Source of the DNA: JBIQLO01 sp044464175
Lineage (GTDB): Bacteria > Planctomycetota > Phycisphaerae > Tepidisphaerales > Tepidisphaeraceae
Direction of reading: 5' to 3'
Assembly: GCA_044464175.1 (NCBI GenBank)
Contig: JBIQLO010000015.1
Coordinates: forward strand, 1 to 31,762
DNA length: 31,762 nucleotides
In this document: positions 8,086-15,175 of the stretch, piece by piece
Layout of the letters: each line of letters begins with the position of its first letter
How positions within the stretch are numbered: position 1 is the stretch's first letter
Program-made: the position numbers and the translations under genes
The notes under the pieces: generated by a model
What the model saw: only the letters and a program-made list of their open reading frames with translations
Told to the model about the DNA's origin: nothing
The model's database searches: none

Positions 8086-8146
8086 TACAATTCGGGGAGC
8101 CGGCGTCATAGTATTGGTTTCGCCGGGGAGGCAAAGAAACAGGAGG
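8086..8146 (+). promoter_or_regulatory. candidate -10 and ribosome binding site for hpf
   Basis: A TACAAT hexamer at 8086-8091 is a plausible -10, though the -35 region (TACCGT at 8063-8068) is poor. A strong Shine-Dalgarno AGGAGG at 8141-8146 lies 4 nt before the GTG start of hpf and fixes that start. The rest of the 7921-8150 gap shows no gene. Confidence 0.4.
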
Positions 8147-8150
8147 CGTT

Positions 8151-8507
8151 GTGGTAGTAACCGTATCCTCGCGTCACATGGACGTCACGGCGGCACTGAA
8201 AAGCTACGCGGAGCAGAAAGCGAGCAAGTTGCTGAAGTATTATGACCGGATTCAGGAGATCGAGGTGATCTTCGACAGCGGCAAGGATGACAGCGCCAGC
8301 GTGGAGATCATCGTCAATGCCGAGCATCGGAACATGTTCATCGTGCGAAGCGGGCCGGGGGATGCCTATGCGGGGGTGGATGAGTGCGTGGGGCGGCTGG
8401 AGCGGCAGTTGAGCGACCACAAGAAGAAATTCCGCAATCGAAAACATACCGTGGGGGAAGACAAGCGAGAGATTCGCTCACCGGCGACGGAAACGGGCGA
8501 AATCTAG
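8151..8507 (+). CDS. hpf: ribosome hibernation promoting factor (HPF/RaiA family)
   Basis: A 118-residue protein of the short HPF/YfiA type, which binds the small ribosomal subunit and silences or dimerises ribosomes in slow growth. It begins VVTVSSRHMDVTAALKSYAEQKASKL, the usual first strand and helix, and contains EIEVIFDSGKDD, VEIIVNAEHRNMFIVRS and DAYAGVDECVGRLERQLSDHKKKFRNR, all family hallmarks. It lacks the long C-terminal dimerisation domain of long HPF; the last ~20 residues are a charged tail. The GTG start is fixed by AGGAGG 4 nt upstream. It is followed by the PTS EIIA gene, the same pairing as hpf-ptsN near rpoN in proteobacteria. Confidence 0.92.
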   Translation: MVVTVSSRHMDVTAALKSYAEQKASKLLKYYDRIQEIEVIFDSGKDDSASVEIIVNAEHRNMFIVRSGPGDAYAGVDECVGRLERQLSDHKKKFRNRKHTVGEDKREIRSPATETGEI

Positions 8508-8570
8508 GAATCCGGGCGGGCCAGGGGGCCAGAAGTCGGCAATCCGAGCGCCGCCCATGAAAGGCACCAT

Positions 8571-9038
8571 ATGAAGCTGAATGAGTTCATTGTGAATGAC
8601 GCGATCGTCCCGGAGCTGGCGGCAACGCAGCGGGATGATGCGATCCGGGAGCTGGTCAATGCGCTGGCCGAGGCCGGGGCGGCGCCGCAGTCGGCGGTGG
8701 ATGAGATCGTGGCGGCGTTGATCAAGCGGGAGGAGAACGGCTCGACGGGGTTCGGCAAGGGGGTGGCGGTGCCGCACGTGAAACACCCGAAGGTGAAGAA
8801 GATGGTGGGGACGATCGGACGGAGCGTGGGGGGAATCGACTTTTCGGCGCTGGACCACCAGCCGGTCTACAGCGTGGTGCTGCTGCTGAGCCCTGAGAAC
8901 CAGCCGCAGCAGCATCTGGCGGCGATGAACATCGTGTTCAGCAATCTGCAGAAGGACATGTTCCGGCGGTTTCTGCGCCAGGCGGGGACGCGACAGGCGA
9001 TCGTGGAGCTGATCGAAGAGGCGGACGCCGGAAGATAG
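8571..9038 (+). CDS. ptsN: PTS EIIA (PtsN/fructose-type) phosphocarrier domain
   Basis: A 155-residue stand-alone EIIA of the nitrogen/fructose type. The signature GSTGFGKGVAVPHVKHP places the phospho-acceptor His at 69. Downstream, YSVVLLLSPENQPQQHLAAMNIVFSNL matches the LL-P--HL--L stretch of the family. EIIA would accept phosphate from HPr and, lacking linked EIIB/EIIC, would probably regulate other proteins rather than feed a permease. ATG 8571 is preceded by AAAGG about 6 nt upstream. It sits 63 nt after hpf and 79 nt before ptsH, and that latter gap is filled by a palindromic heptad element. Confidence 0.9.
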   Translation: MKLNEFIVNDAIVPELAATQRDDAIRELVNALAEAGAAPQSAVDEIVAALIKREENGSTGFGKGVAVPHVKHPKVKKMVGTIGRSVGGIDFSALDHQPVYSVVLLLSPENQPQQHLAAMNIVFSNLQKDMFRRFLRQAGTRQAIVELIEEADAGR

Positions 9039-9041
9039 GAG

Positions 9042-9107
9042 GGTTGGCGGTCGGCGGTTGGCAGCGGGCAGGAAGGACCTGCCGGCTGCCGACGGCCCAC
9101 TGTTCAC
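9042..9107. repeat. palindromic heptad element between ptsN and ptsH
   Basis: The left arm from 9042 is a run of 7-bp units based on GGTTGGC (GGTTGGC, GGTCGGC, GGTTGGC, AGCGGGC). The right arm (9078 onward) is the inverted counterpart, with units like GCCGGCT and GCCGACG. The core stem pairs 9061-9072 with 9078-9089 with one mismatch around a 5-nt AAGGA loop. It occupies nearly all of the 79-nt gap and ends 10 nt before the ptsH ATG. Confidence 0.75.
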
Positions 9108-9117
9108 TTACCAAAGC

Positions 9118-9399
9118 ATGCCCACTGCCGCCAAAGATGTCGTGGTGTTGAACAAGCTGGGGCTGCACGCCAGGCCGGCGATGCAGTTCGTGGACCTGGC
9201 CAACCGGTATTCCTCGGACATCAAGGTGATCAAGGGGGGACCGGAGCCGGGGGAGGCCGACGGCAAGAGCGTGATGCAGATGATTATCCTGGCGTCGGTG
9301 GAGGGAACGCCGATGCGCATTGAGGCGAAGGGGGCCGACGCGTCGGAGGCCGTGGAGCAACTGGCCAAGCTGTTTGAAGACAAATTCGGGGAAGAGTGA
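9118..9399 (+). CDS. ptsH: HPr phosphocarrier protein
   Basis: A 93-residue HPr that carries phosphate from Enzyme I to EIIA. The active-site stretch LNKLGLHARPAMQFVDLA has His17 as phospho-acceptor, and DGKSVMQMIILAS has Ser51 at the position of the regulatory Ser46 of Bacillus HPr. The loop before it (KGGPEPGEADGKS) is a few residues longer than in typical HPr. ATG 9118 is chosen because MPTAAKDVVVLNKLGL begins the first strand; upstream in-frame sequence comes from the repeat element. No HPr kinase gene is visible nearby, so Ser phosphorylation here is only possible in principle. It is 87 nt upstream of ptsI. Confidence 0.93.
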   Translation: MPTAAKDVVVLNKLGLHARPAMQFVDLANRYSSDIKVIKGGPEPGEADGKSVMQMIILASVEGTPMRIEAKGADASEAVEQLAKLFEDKFGEE

Positions 9400-9405
9400 C
9401 GGATC

Positions 9406-9486
9406 GTTGCCCGTGGTCCGTGGCCCGTGGTCCGAGAAAAAGATTTCGGACCGCGGGCCGCGGACCGCGGACAACGGACAACGACG
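9406..9486. repeat. palindromic heptad element between ptsH and ptsI
   Basis: Left arm 9406-9433 is four 7-bp units of the GTGGTCC type (GTTGCCC, GTGGTCC, GTGGCCC, GTGGTCC). A 14-nt A/T-rich centre follows at 9434-9447. The right arm 9448-9482 is five units of the inverted type (GGACCGC, GGGCCGC, GGACCGC, GGACAAC twice). The odd GGCCC unit of the left arm is matched by GGGCC in the mirrored position. Four bases separate the last unit from the ptsI ATG, and no Shine-Dalgarno remains. Confidence 0.85.
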
Positions 9487-11226
9487 ATGGAAATCAAAAA
9501 GGGCATAGGTGTCTCTCCCGGCGTGGTGATCAGCACGGCAGTCGTGCTGGACGCCGAGGATTTGCTTATTCCCAAGCGGCAGGTGCCGGCGGAGGCGGTG
9601 GAGGGGGAGATCGAGCGGTTCCAGCAGGCGGTGGCGGCGAGCCTGGTGGAACTGAAGCAGCTTCGGGACGAGGTGACGAGCCAGCACGGGAAGGAAATCG
9701 GGGGAATCTTCGACTTCCACCTGGGGATTCTGAAGGACAAGAGCATCCTCAACCAGATCATCGCCGAGATCCGCAGCCAGCGGACGACGGCGGAATATGC
9801 GGCCAGCAGCGTGACGCGGCGGTATGCGCAGAACTTCGCGCGCATGAGCGACAAGTACCTGTCGGAGCGGGTGAAGGACCTGTACGACATCGAGCGGCGG
9901 GTGGTGCACAAGCTGGTGGGGCAGCGGCAGGAAAGCCTGCAGCGGCTGGCGCAGGATGCGGTGGTGATCGCGCACGATCTGCTGCCGAGCCAGACGGCGG
10001 CGCTGGACCGGCTGCACGTGCGCGGGTTCGCCACGGATGTGGGCGGGCGCACCAGCCACACGGCGATCGTGGCGCGGGCGATGGGGATTCCGGCGGTGGT
10101 GGGGCTGGGGAACGTGACGGCGGAGATCAACGGGGGGGACACGGTCATCATCGACGGGAACCGGGGGGTGGTGATCGTCAATCCGGACGAGCAGCAACTG
10201 GCCGAGCACCGGGAGTATGAGCGGAAGCTGGACAAGCTGGAGGGGGAGCTGGCGAGCCTGCGGGATCTGCCGGCGCAGACGAAGGATGGGCACACGGTCA
10301 GCCTGATGGCCAACATCGAGTTTTCCGAGGAGGTGGACGAGGCGCTGAAGCGCGGGGCGTCGGGGGTGGGGCTCTACCGGACGGAGTTTTTGTACCTGGC
10401 CTCGCCGACGGAGCCGACGGAGGAGGATCACTTCCGGGCGTACGCCGATGCGCTGCATCGGCTGGAGGGTCGGCCGCTGGTGATCCGGACGCTGGACCTG
10501 GGGGCGGACAAGTACAAGCAGGAGCGGGCGGGGGACCAGGAGCGCAATCCGTTTCTGGGGGACCGCTCGATCCGGATGTGCCTCCATGACATTCCGATGT
10601 TCAAGCGGCAGTTGCGGGCGATCCTGCGGGCGAGCCTGATGGGGGATGTGCGGATCATGTTTCCGCTGATCAGCACCCTGATGGAGCTGCGCCAGGCGAA
10701 GATGGTGCTGAACGACGTGATGGAGGAGCTGGAGGATGAGGGGGTTGAGTTCCGGCGGGATCTGCCCATCGGCATCATGGTGGAGGTGCCGTCGGTGGCG
10801 CTGATGGCCAACGACTTTGCCAAGGAGGTCAACTTTTTTTCGATCGGCACGAACGACCTGATCCAATACACGCTGGCGGTGGACCGGACCAACGAAAAGG
10901 TGGCCGGGCTTTACTGCCCGGCGCACCCCGCGGTGCTGCGGCTGGTGCGGGACGTCATCCGGGCCGGGCAGCGGAACAACGTGAGCGTGAGCATGTGCGG
11001 GGAGATGGCCGGGGAGCCGCAGTACGCGCTGCTGCTGCTGGGGCTGGGGCTGACGCAGTTCAGCATGAACGGGCCGGACATCCCGGAGGTGAAAAAAATC
11101 ATCCGCTCCACGACGATGGAGCACGCGCGCCACGTGGCGCGCAAGATCATGAGTTTTGACAGCGAACGGCAAGTGATGCACTTCCTGCGCGAAGAGACGC
11201 GGAAGATCATCCCGGAAGCATTTTAG
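9487..11226 (+). CDS. ptsI: phosphoenolpyruvate-protein phosphotransferase (PTS Enzyme I)
   Basis: A 579-residue Enzyme I, full length for the family. It takes phosphate from PEP and passes it to HPr. The N-terminal domain carries the phospho-His loop GGRTSHTAIVARAMGIPAV with His191. The C-terminal PEP-binding barrel has GVGLYRTEFLY, REERNPFLGDR-like sequence (QERNPFLGDRSIR), FFSIGTNDLIQYTLAVDR and the catalytic Cys in VSMCGEMAGEP. ATG 9487 (MEIKKGIGVSPG) is the family start; a longer in-frame extension to 9427 is only translated repeat sequence. No GAF domain is present, so it is EI rather than EI-Ntr. Spacing to rng is 95 nt, again filled by a heptad palindrome. Confidence 0.95.
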   Translation: MEIKKGIGVSPGVVISTAVVLDAEDLLIPKRQVPAEAVEGEIERFQQAVAASLVELKQLRDEVTSQHGKEIGGIFDFHLGILKDKSILNQIIAEIRSQRTTAEYAASSVTRRYAQNFARMSDKYLSERVKDLYDIERRVVHKLVGQRQESLQRLAQDAVVIAHDLLPSQTAALDRLHVRGFATDVGGRTSHTAIVARAMGIPAVVGLGNVTAEINGGDTVIIDGNRGVVIVNPDEQQLAEHREYERKLDKLEGELASLRDLPAQTKDGHTVSLMANIEFSEEVDEALKRGASGVGLYRTEFLYLASPTEPTEEDHFRAYADALHRLEGRPLVIRTLDLGADKYKQERAGDQERNPFLGDRSIRMCLHDIPMFKRQLRAILRASLMGDVRIMFPLISTLMELRQAKMVLNDVMEELEDEGVEFRRDLPIGIMVEVPSVALMANDFAKEVNFFSIGTNDLIQYTLAVDRTNEKVAGLYCPAHPAVLRLVRDVIRAGQRNNVSVSMCGEMAGEPQYALLLLGLGLTQFSMNGPDIPEVKKIIRSTTMEHARHVARKIMSFDSERQVMHFLREETRKIIPEAF

Positions 11227-11230
11227 AGGC

Positions 11231-11313
11231 AGTTGCTGGTTGCTAGTTGCTAGTTGCTAGCTTCAGTGTGCGACGCCCCTATATTCGAACCAGCAACTGG
11301 CAACGAGCAACTT
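11231..11313. repeat. palindromic heptad element between ptsI and rng
   Basis: Left arm 11231-11258 is four 7-bp units of AGTTGCT (the second is GGTTGCT). A 27-nt centre follows the AG at 11259-11260. The right arm 11288-11313 has inverted units AACCAGC, AACTGGC and AACGAGC. The arms pair over most of their length. The right arm ends 8 nt before the rng ATG, leaving no recognisable Shine-Dalgarno. Confidence 0.85.
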
Positions 11314-11321
11314 GGAATTCA

Positions 11322-13853
11322 ATGGCAAAAGAAATGTTAATCAACGTCTCGGAGGGCGAGGAATGCCGAATCGCGCTCCTGGAGGACGGCAAACTGGAAG
11401 AGTTGTACATGGAGCGGACCAGCTCCACCTCGCACGTCGGCAACATCTACAAGGGCAAGGTCACCAACGTCGAGCCGTCGATCCAGGCGGCGTTCGTCGA
11501 CTTCGGGCTGGCCCGCAACGGCTTCCTGCACATCACCGACCTGCTGCCGCAGTACTTCGGGCGCAAGGGGGAGGATGTGCACGAGAGCGTGGGGCGGAAG
11601 ATGGCCCGGCGCGACCGCCCGCCGATCCAGAAGTGCCTGCGGCGCGGCGATGAGATCACGGTGCAGATCATCAAGGAGGGGATCGGCACCAAGGGGCCCA
11701 CGCTCAGCACGTACCTGAGCATTCCCGGGCGCATTTTGGTGATGATGCCGGGGATGAGCCAGCTGGGCGTGTCGCGCAAGATCGAGGATGAGACCGAGCG
11801 GCGGCGGCTGCGGCAGATTCTCGATTCGCTCAAGCCCCCCAAGGAGTGCGGGTTCATCATCCGCACCGCCGGGGTGGGCAAGACCAAGGCGGACATCGAG
11901 CGCGACCTGAAATACCTGACGCGGCTGTGGGAGAACTTCAAGAAGGAGCGGGACTCCAAGCCCGCGCCGGTGGAGCTGTACCGGGAGGGGGACCTGGTGA
12001 CGCGGACGGTGCGGGACGTCTTCAGCTCGGACATCGACCGGATCATCGTCGACTCCAAGGACGTCTCCAAGCGGGTGAAGGATTTCATCAAGCTGGCGAT
12101 GCCGCGGACCAGGAACAAGGTGGAGCTGCACGAGGAGATGGTGCCGCTGTTCCACAAGTACGGGATCGAGCGGGAGATCGAGCAGATCTACAGCCGGCAC
12201 GTGCCGCTGCCCAGCGGGGGGAGCCTGGTGATCGACTCCACCGAGGCGATCGTGGCCATCGACGTCAACAGCGGCAAGTTCCGCGACCACGCCGACGCCG
12301 AGACCACGGCCTTCAAGACGGACATGGAGGCGGCGGATGAGATTCCGCGCCAGTTGAAGCTGCGCGACCTGGGGGGGGTGATCATCTGCGACTTCATCGA
12401 CCTGCGCTTCGAGCGGCACCGGCGCGAGCTGGAGAAGCGGCTGCACGAGAACTTCAAGAACGACCGGGCCCGGACCAAGGTGCTGCACATGAGCCAGTTC
12501 GGGATCATCGAGATCACGCGCCAGCGCATGCGGCCGAGCCTCAAGCGCTCGATCTACTTCGACTGCCCGCACTGCAAGGGGGCGGGGCTGGTCAAGACGC
12601 CCGAGAGCATGAGCCTGGACGTGATGCGGCGGCTGGCGATCGCCGCCCACGATGAGCGCGTGCAGCGGCTAGAGCTGGGGGTATGCGCGGATGTGGCGTT
12701 TTACCTGCAGAACCGCAAGCGCGGCCCGCTGGCGAAGCTGGAGGAGGAGTCGGGCAAGAAGATCATCATCCGCCCGGAGCCGGCGCTGGGGCTGGATGAG
12801 ATGCGGCTGAGCCTCTTCGACGCCCGGGATGGGCAGGTGCTGATCGAGGAACTGCTGCCGGCCGGCCAGCAGCCGCCCCATGCGACGCAACTGGGGACGC
12901 GCCCCGGCGGGCAGGGGCGCGGGCGGCACGACCACCATCGGCGCGACCGGGGCCACCCCCCCCACCGCGAGGCGGAGCCGGAGGGGATGGAGGAGCGGCT
13001 GGAGATGACCGAGGCGGAAGAGGGGCCGGCCCGGGAGGAGGCGGAGGCCCCCCCGCCGCCGGAGTCGCGCGACCAGCGTCCGCAGCGCAACCAGCGGGAT
13101 CAGCGTCCGGAGCGGGAGCAGCGGCCGCAGCGGGATCAGCGACAGGAGCGCGCCGCCCCCCACCGGGAGGAATCACGGCCGCAGGGGCGACAGCCGGAGC
13201 GCAACGGCTCGGGCGAGGCAGGTCAGGCAGAGGGAGGTCGCCGACGCCGGCGCGGCCGGCGCGGGCGCGGGGGGGGTCGCGGGAACGAAGGGAATCAGGC
13301 CAATCCGGGAAACCGGGCCAATGCCGGGGGGCGCGAGCCGGGCCGGCCGCTGTCGCTGGCCGAGCGGCTGGCGGGCATCGCGGATTACCCGGATGAGCTG
13401 GAGGAGGCGCCGCCGCCGTCGGCGAAGGGGGCGGACATCGAGACGGCCAAGCCGGTTGAGGCGGCCGGGGGAATCGAAGAGGTTCGGGAGACGCCCCCCC
13501 CGCCACCGGCCGAAGCGGCGGGCGAGCCGGAAGCGGTGGAATCGGCGGCTGAGTCGGAGGAATCGGCGACGGAGGCGGCCAAGCCGCGCCGGCGTCGGGG
13601 GGGGCGGCGGCGGGGCGGGACCAGGACGGCGGCCGCACGGGCCGAAGCCTCGGCCGCCGCGGAATCGGCAGCGCCGGCGCGGGCGCCGGAGGTGGCCGAT
13701 GAGCCGCCGCCGCGCATCGTGGAGGAGGTGGTGCCGGTGGCGCGGACGGGCTCGAGCGAGCGCCCGGTCGATGAGGAGGAGGAGGAGCCGGTCGCCCCCC
13801 GGCGGGTGCGGACCTACCGCGACCTGGATGAGATTCCGGATGATTTTGATTGA
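11322..13853 (+). CDS. rng: ribonuclease E/G family endoribonuclease
   Basis: An 843-residue RNase E/G. The catalytic core spans residues 1 to about 530: an S1 RNA-binding segment with HVGNIYKGKVTNVEPSIQAAFVDFG (38-62) and FLHITDL, carrying a charged insertion around 79-106, then the DNase I-like domain with metal-binding D314 in IDVNSG and D357 in CDFIDL. The zinc-link CPHCKG is at 415-420. From about 540 the protein becomes a long low-complexity tail: Q/R/E repeats (QRPQRNQRDQRPE type), an RRRRGRRGRGG patch and acidic/proline stretches. This is like the degradosome scaffold region of RNase E and is probably disordered. ATG 11322 gives MAKEMLINVSEGEECR, the family start; the earlier in-frame Met at 11247 lies in repeat sequence. 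A terminator follows 31 nt after the stop. Confidence 0.95.
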   Translation: MAKEMLINVSEGEECRIALLEDGKLEELYMERTSSTSHVGNIYKGKVTNVEPSIQAAFVDFGLARNGFLHITDLLPQYFGRKGEDVHESVGRKMARRDRPPIQKCLRRGDEITVQIIKEGIGTKGPTLSTYLSIPGRILVMMPGMSQLGVSRKIEDETERRRLRQILDSLKPPKECGFIIRTAGVGKTKADIERDLKYLTRLWENFKKERDSKPAPVELYREGDLVTRTVRDVFSSDIDRIIVDSKDVSKRVKDFIKLAMPRTRNKVELHEEMVPLFHKYGIEREIEQIYSRHVPLPSGGSLVIDSTEAIVAIDVNSGKFRDHADAETTAFKTDMEAADEIPRQLKLRDLGGVIICDFIDLRFERHRRELEKRLHENFKNDRARTKVLHMSQFGIIEITRQRMRPSLKRSIYFDCPHCKGAGLVKTPESMSLDVMRRLAIAAHDERVQRLELGVCADVAFYLQNRKRGPLAKLEEESGKKIIIRPEPALGLDEMRLSLFDARDGQVLIEELLPAGQQPPHATQLGTRPGGQGRGRHDHHRRDRGHPPHREAEPEGMEERLEMTEAEEGPAREEAEAPPPPESRDQRPQRNQRDQRPEREQRPQRDQRQERAAPHREESRPQGRQPERNGSGEAGQAEGGRRRRRGRRGRGGGRGNEGNQANPGNRANAGGREPGRPLSLAERLAGIADYPDELEEAPPPSAKGADIETAKPVEAAGGIEEVRETPPPPPAEAAGEPEAVESAAESEESATEAAKPRRRRGGRRRGGTRTAAARAEASAAAESAAPARAPEVADEPPPRIVEEVVPVARTGSSERPVDEEEEEPVAPRRVRTYRDLDEIPDDFD

Positions 13854-13884
13854 GGGGGGGCGGTGAATCCGACAGAGAGCCAAT

Positions 13885-13920
13885 GGGATCCGTGGATTTT
13901 ATCCACGGATCCCGTTTTTT
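13885..13920 (+). terminator. rho-independent terminator after rng
   Basis: A perfect 13-bp stem (13885-13897 with 13901-13913) around a 3-nt TTT loop is followed by G and then six T (13915-13920). It terminates the rightward hpf-pts-rng unit. The stop codon and last five codons of the convergent zinc-ribbon gene are read from the opposite strand of this hairpin. The minus-strand side has no T-tract, so termination is probably one-directional. Confidence 0.95.
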
Positions 13921-14381
13921 GTGGGCTGGCCGCATTCGGGGCAGCGGTCGGGGGTGGCGTGCAGGTCATAGCCGCAGCGGGGGCAGAGGGTCTCGTGAAC
14001 GGAGGCGAAGGCCGCCCGCGTGCCCGGGGCGGTGAGCCAGAGGATGGGCAGCAGGAAGAGGAGGAGGATGAGGCCGCCCAGGGGCAGGACCAGCCACAGC
14101 GGCATAAAGCCCGAAGCGCTGAAGAAAGTGACCTTTGTGCCGGCGGCTCCCTGGGCCCCCAGCCAGAGAAGCCCCGCCGCCATGGCCGCCGCGTGGAGGG
14201 CGCACAGCCACAGCGCCAAGCGGCGGGCCCAGAGCCGGCGCCGGCCGATCCCGCTGGCGGCCCAGATGAAAAGGAGCCCTCCCAGATTCAGCGACAAGAG
14301 TTGAATCCACCCCAGGATCTGCAGGTAGCGCACAGTCCGGCGGAGGTGGTTGGTGCGCGGATGGGGGGAAGGGTTCATCAT
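13899..14381 (-). CDS. membrane protein with C-terminal zinc ribbon (planctomycete type)
   Basis: A 160-residue protein. It has four hydrophobic stretches (about 20-45, 55-77, 82-100 and 100-116, the last two nearly continuous). A C-terminal zinc ribbon follows with Cys pairs in LCPRCGYDLHATPDRCPECG. This ribbon, with the CGYDL signature, is very common at the ends of Phycisphaerae proteins and is a taxonomic hint; its role is unknown. Two consecutive Met codons start the protein (14379-14381 and 14376-14378), with GGAG about 10 nt upstream. The reading frame stays open further upstream, but that part is Arg/Pro/Gly-rich noise and is left out. The 3' end lies inside the rng terminator hairpin on the other strand. 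Confidence 0.72.
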   Translation of the reverse strand: MMNPSPHPRTNHLRRTVRYLQILGWIQLLSLNLGGLLFIWAASGIGRRRLWARRLALWLCALHAAAMAAGLLWLGAQGAAGTKVTFFSASGFMPLWLVLPLGGLILLLFLLPILWLTAPGTRAAFASVHETLCPRCGYDLHATPDRCPECGQPTKNGIRG

Positions 14382-14521
14382 GCCGGGCTCCGACCATCCT
14401 GTCCGATCCGCGGCGGCGCGGCAACGGGGGGAGGGTCGCCGGGCCTGCGCCCCGCCGGGGACCCTTGGTCGGGCGCCGCGCTGCGGAGCGGGCGCTGCGT
14501 TGGGTCTGCTGTTTTTTTTCT

Positions 14522-15175
14522 TCACGCCGCCTGGCGCGGGCGCGTCCAGCCTTCGGAGCCGCTGAGGCGCACGGGGAAGATGGCCGGCATCCCAGCCCCC
14601 GTGGAGCGGACGGCCCGCACCTGGTATTCCAGCGCCACCGCGCCGGCGGGAATGGTCGTGTCGGTCCACCCCTTGCGCCCCGCGGTCCCCAGGAGCGTCC
14701 AGGCCCCGCCGTCGATCCGGCGCTGCACCTGGTACATCGTGCCGGCGGCGTTGGCCGGGTTCCGGCACTTCCACGCCAGCCTCAGCACCCCGCCGGTCTC
14801 CAGGCTCACCCGCAGCTGATAGGGAACGCCGGGGGCCGGGACGGGGGCGGCCTTACGCGGGGCGGGGATCCAGGCCAGGGGGTAGATGCCGGGATCGCCC
14901 CCCGCCTGGGCGCTGGCGCGGATCCGGGCCATGAGCCCGGCCCCGTGGCCGGCCAGTTGTTTGATTTTCCGGTGATAGTTCCGCGTGGCAGCGCGGGCGG
15001 CCTGGACGGCGGCATCCCGCGCCAGGGCGGCGGCCTTGGCCTGGGCCACGCGATCGGCCAGTTCCGCCACCTCCTCCGGGGTCAGGCCGATCGCCGCGGC
15101 ATTGAGCTGCCAGCGCTCCAGGCGCGTGGCGTAAAAGAGGGTCAACTGGGCCGGTTGTTTGGGGACGATGCGCAT
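14522..15175 (-). CDS. fibronectin type III-like domain protein, function unknown
   Basis: A 217-residue protein. The N-terminal ~90 residues are helical and Ala-rich (LNAAAIGLTPEEVAELADRVAQAKAAA...), and the segment to about 125 includes a WIPAPRKA linker. The C-terminal ~90 residues read like one FN3 beta-sandwich: VSLETGGVLRLAWKCRNP, YQVQRRIDGGAWTLLGTAG and EYQVRAVRSTGAG. Small proteins of this build are frequent in planctomycetes and verrucomicrobia, without known function. The frame runs on upstream to 15493, but that stretch is Pro/Arg-rich and crosses a hairpin. ATG 15173-15175 (MRIVPKQPAQLTLF) with AAGGCAGG upstream is preferred. There is no signal peptide, so it is probably cytoplasmic. 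Confidence 0.6.
   Translation of the reverse strand: MRIVPKQPAQLTLFYATRLERWQLNAAAIGLTPEEVAELADRVAQAKAAALARDAAVQAARAATRNYHRKIKQLAGHGAGLMARIRASAQAGGDPGIYPLAWIPAPRKAAPVPAPGVPYQLRVSLETGGVLRLAWKCRNPANAAGTMYQVQRRIDGGAWTLLGTAGRKGWTDTTIPAGAVALEYQVRAVRSTGAGMPAIFPVRLSGSEGWTRPRQAA

Noticed and set aside
9427..9486. A longer N-terminus of Enzyme I starting at 9427
   Set aside because: The extra 20 residues are translated heptad repeat; family alignment from memory starts at MEIKKGIGVSPG.
8938..11181. A 747-codon open frame on the minus strand opposite ptsN, ptsH and ptsI
   Set aside because: It is antisense to three clear PTS genes, its product is His/Arg/Leu/Pro-rich without any fold signature, and long antisense frames are expected at this GC content.
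11247..11321. A longer N-terminus of RNase E/G starting at 11247
   Set aside because: The extra 25 residues come from the heptad element; the conserved protein starts at MAKEMLINVSEG.
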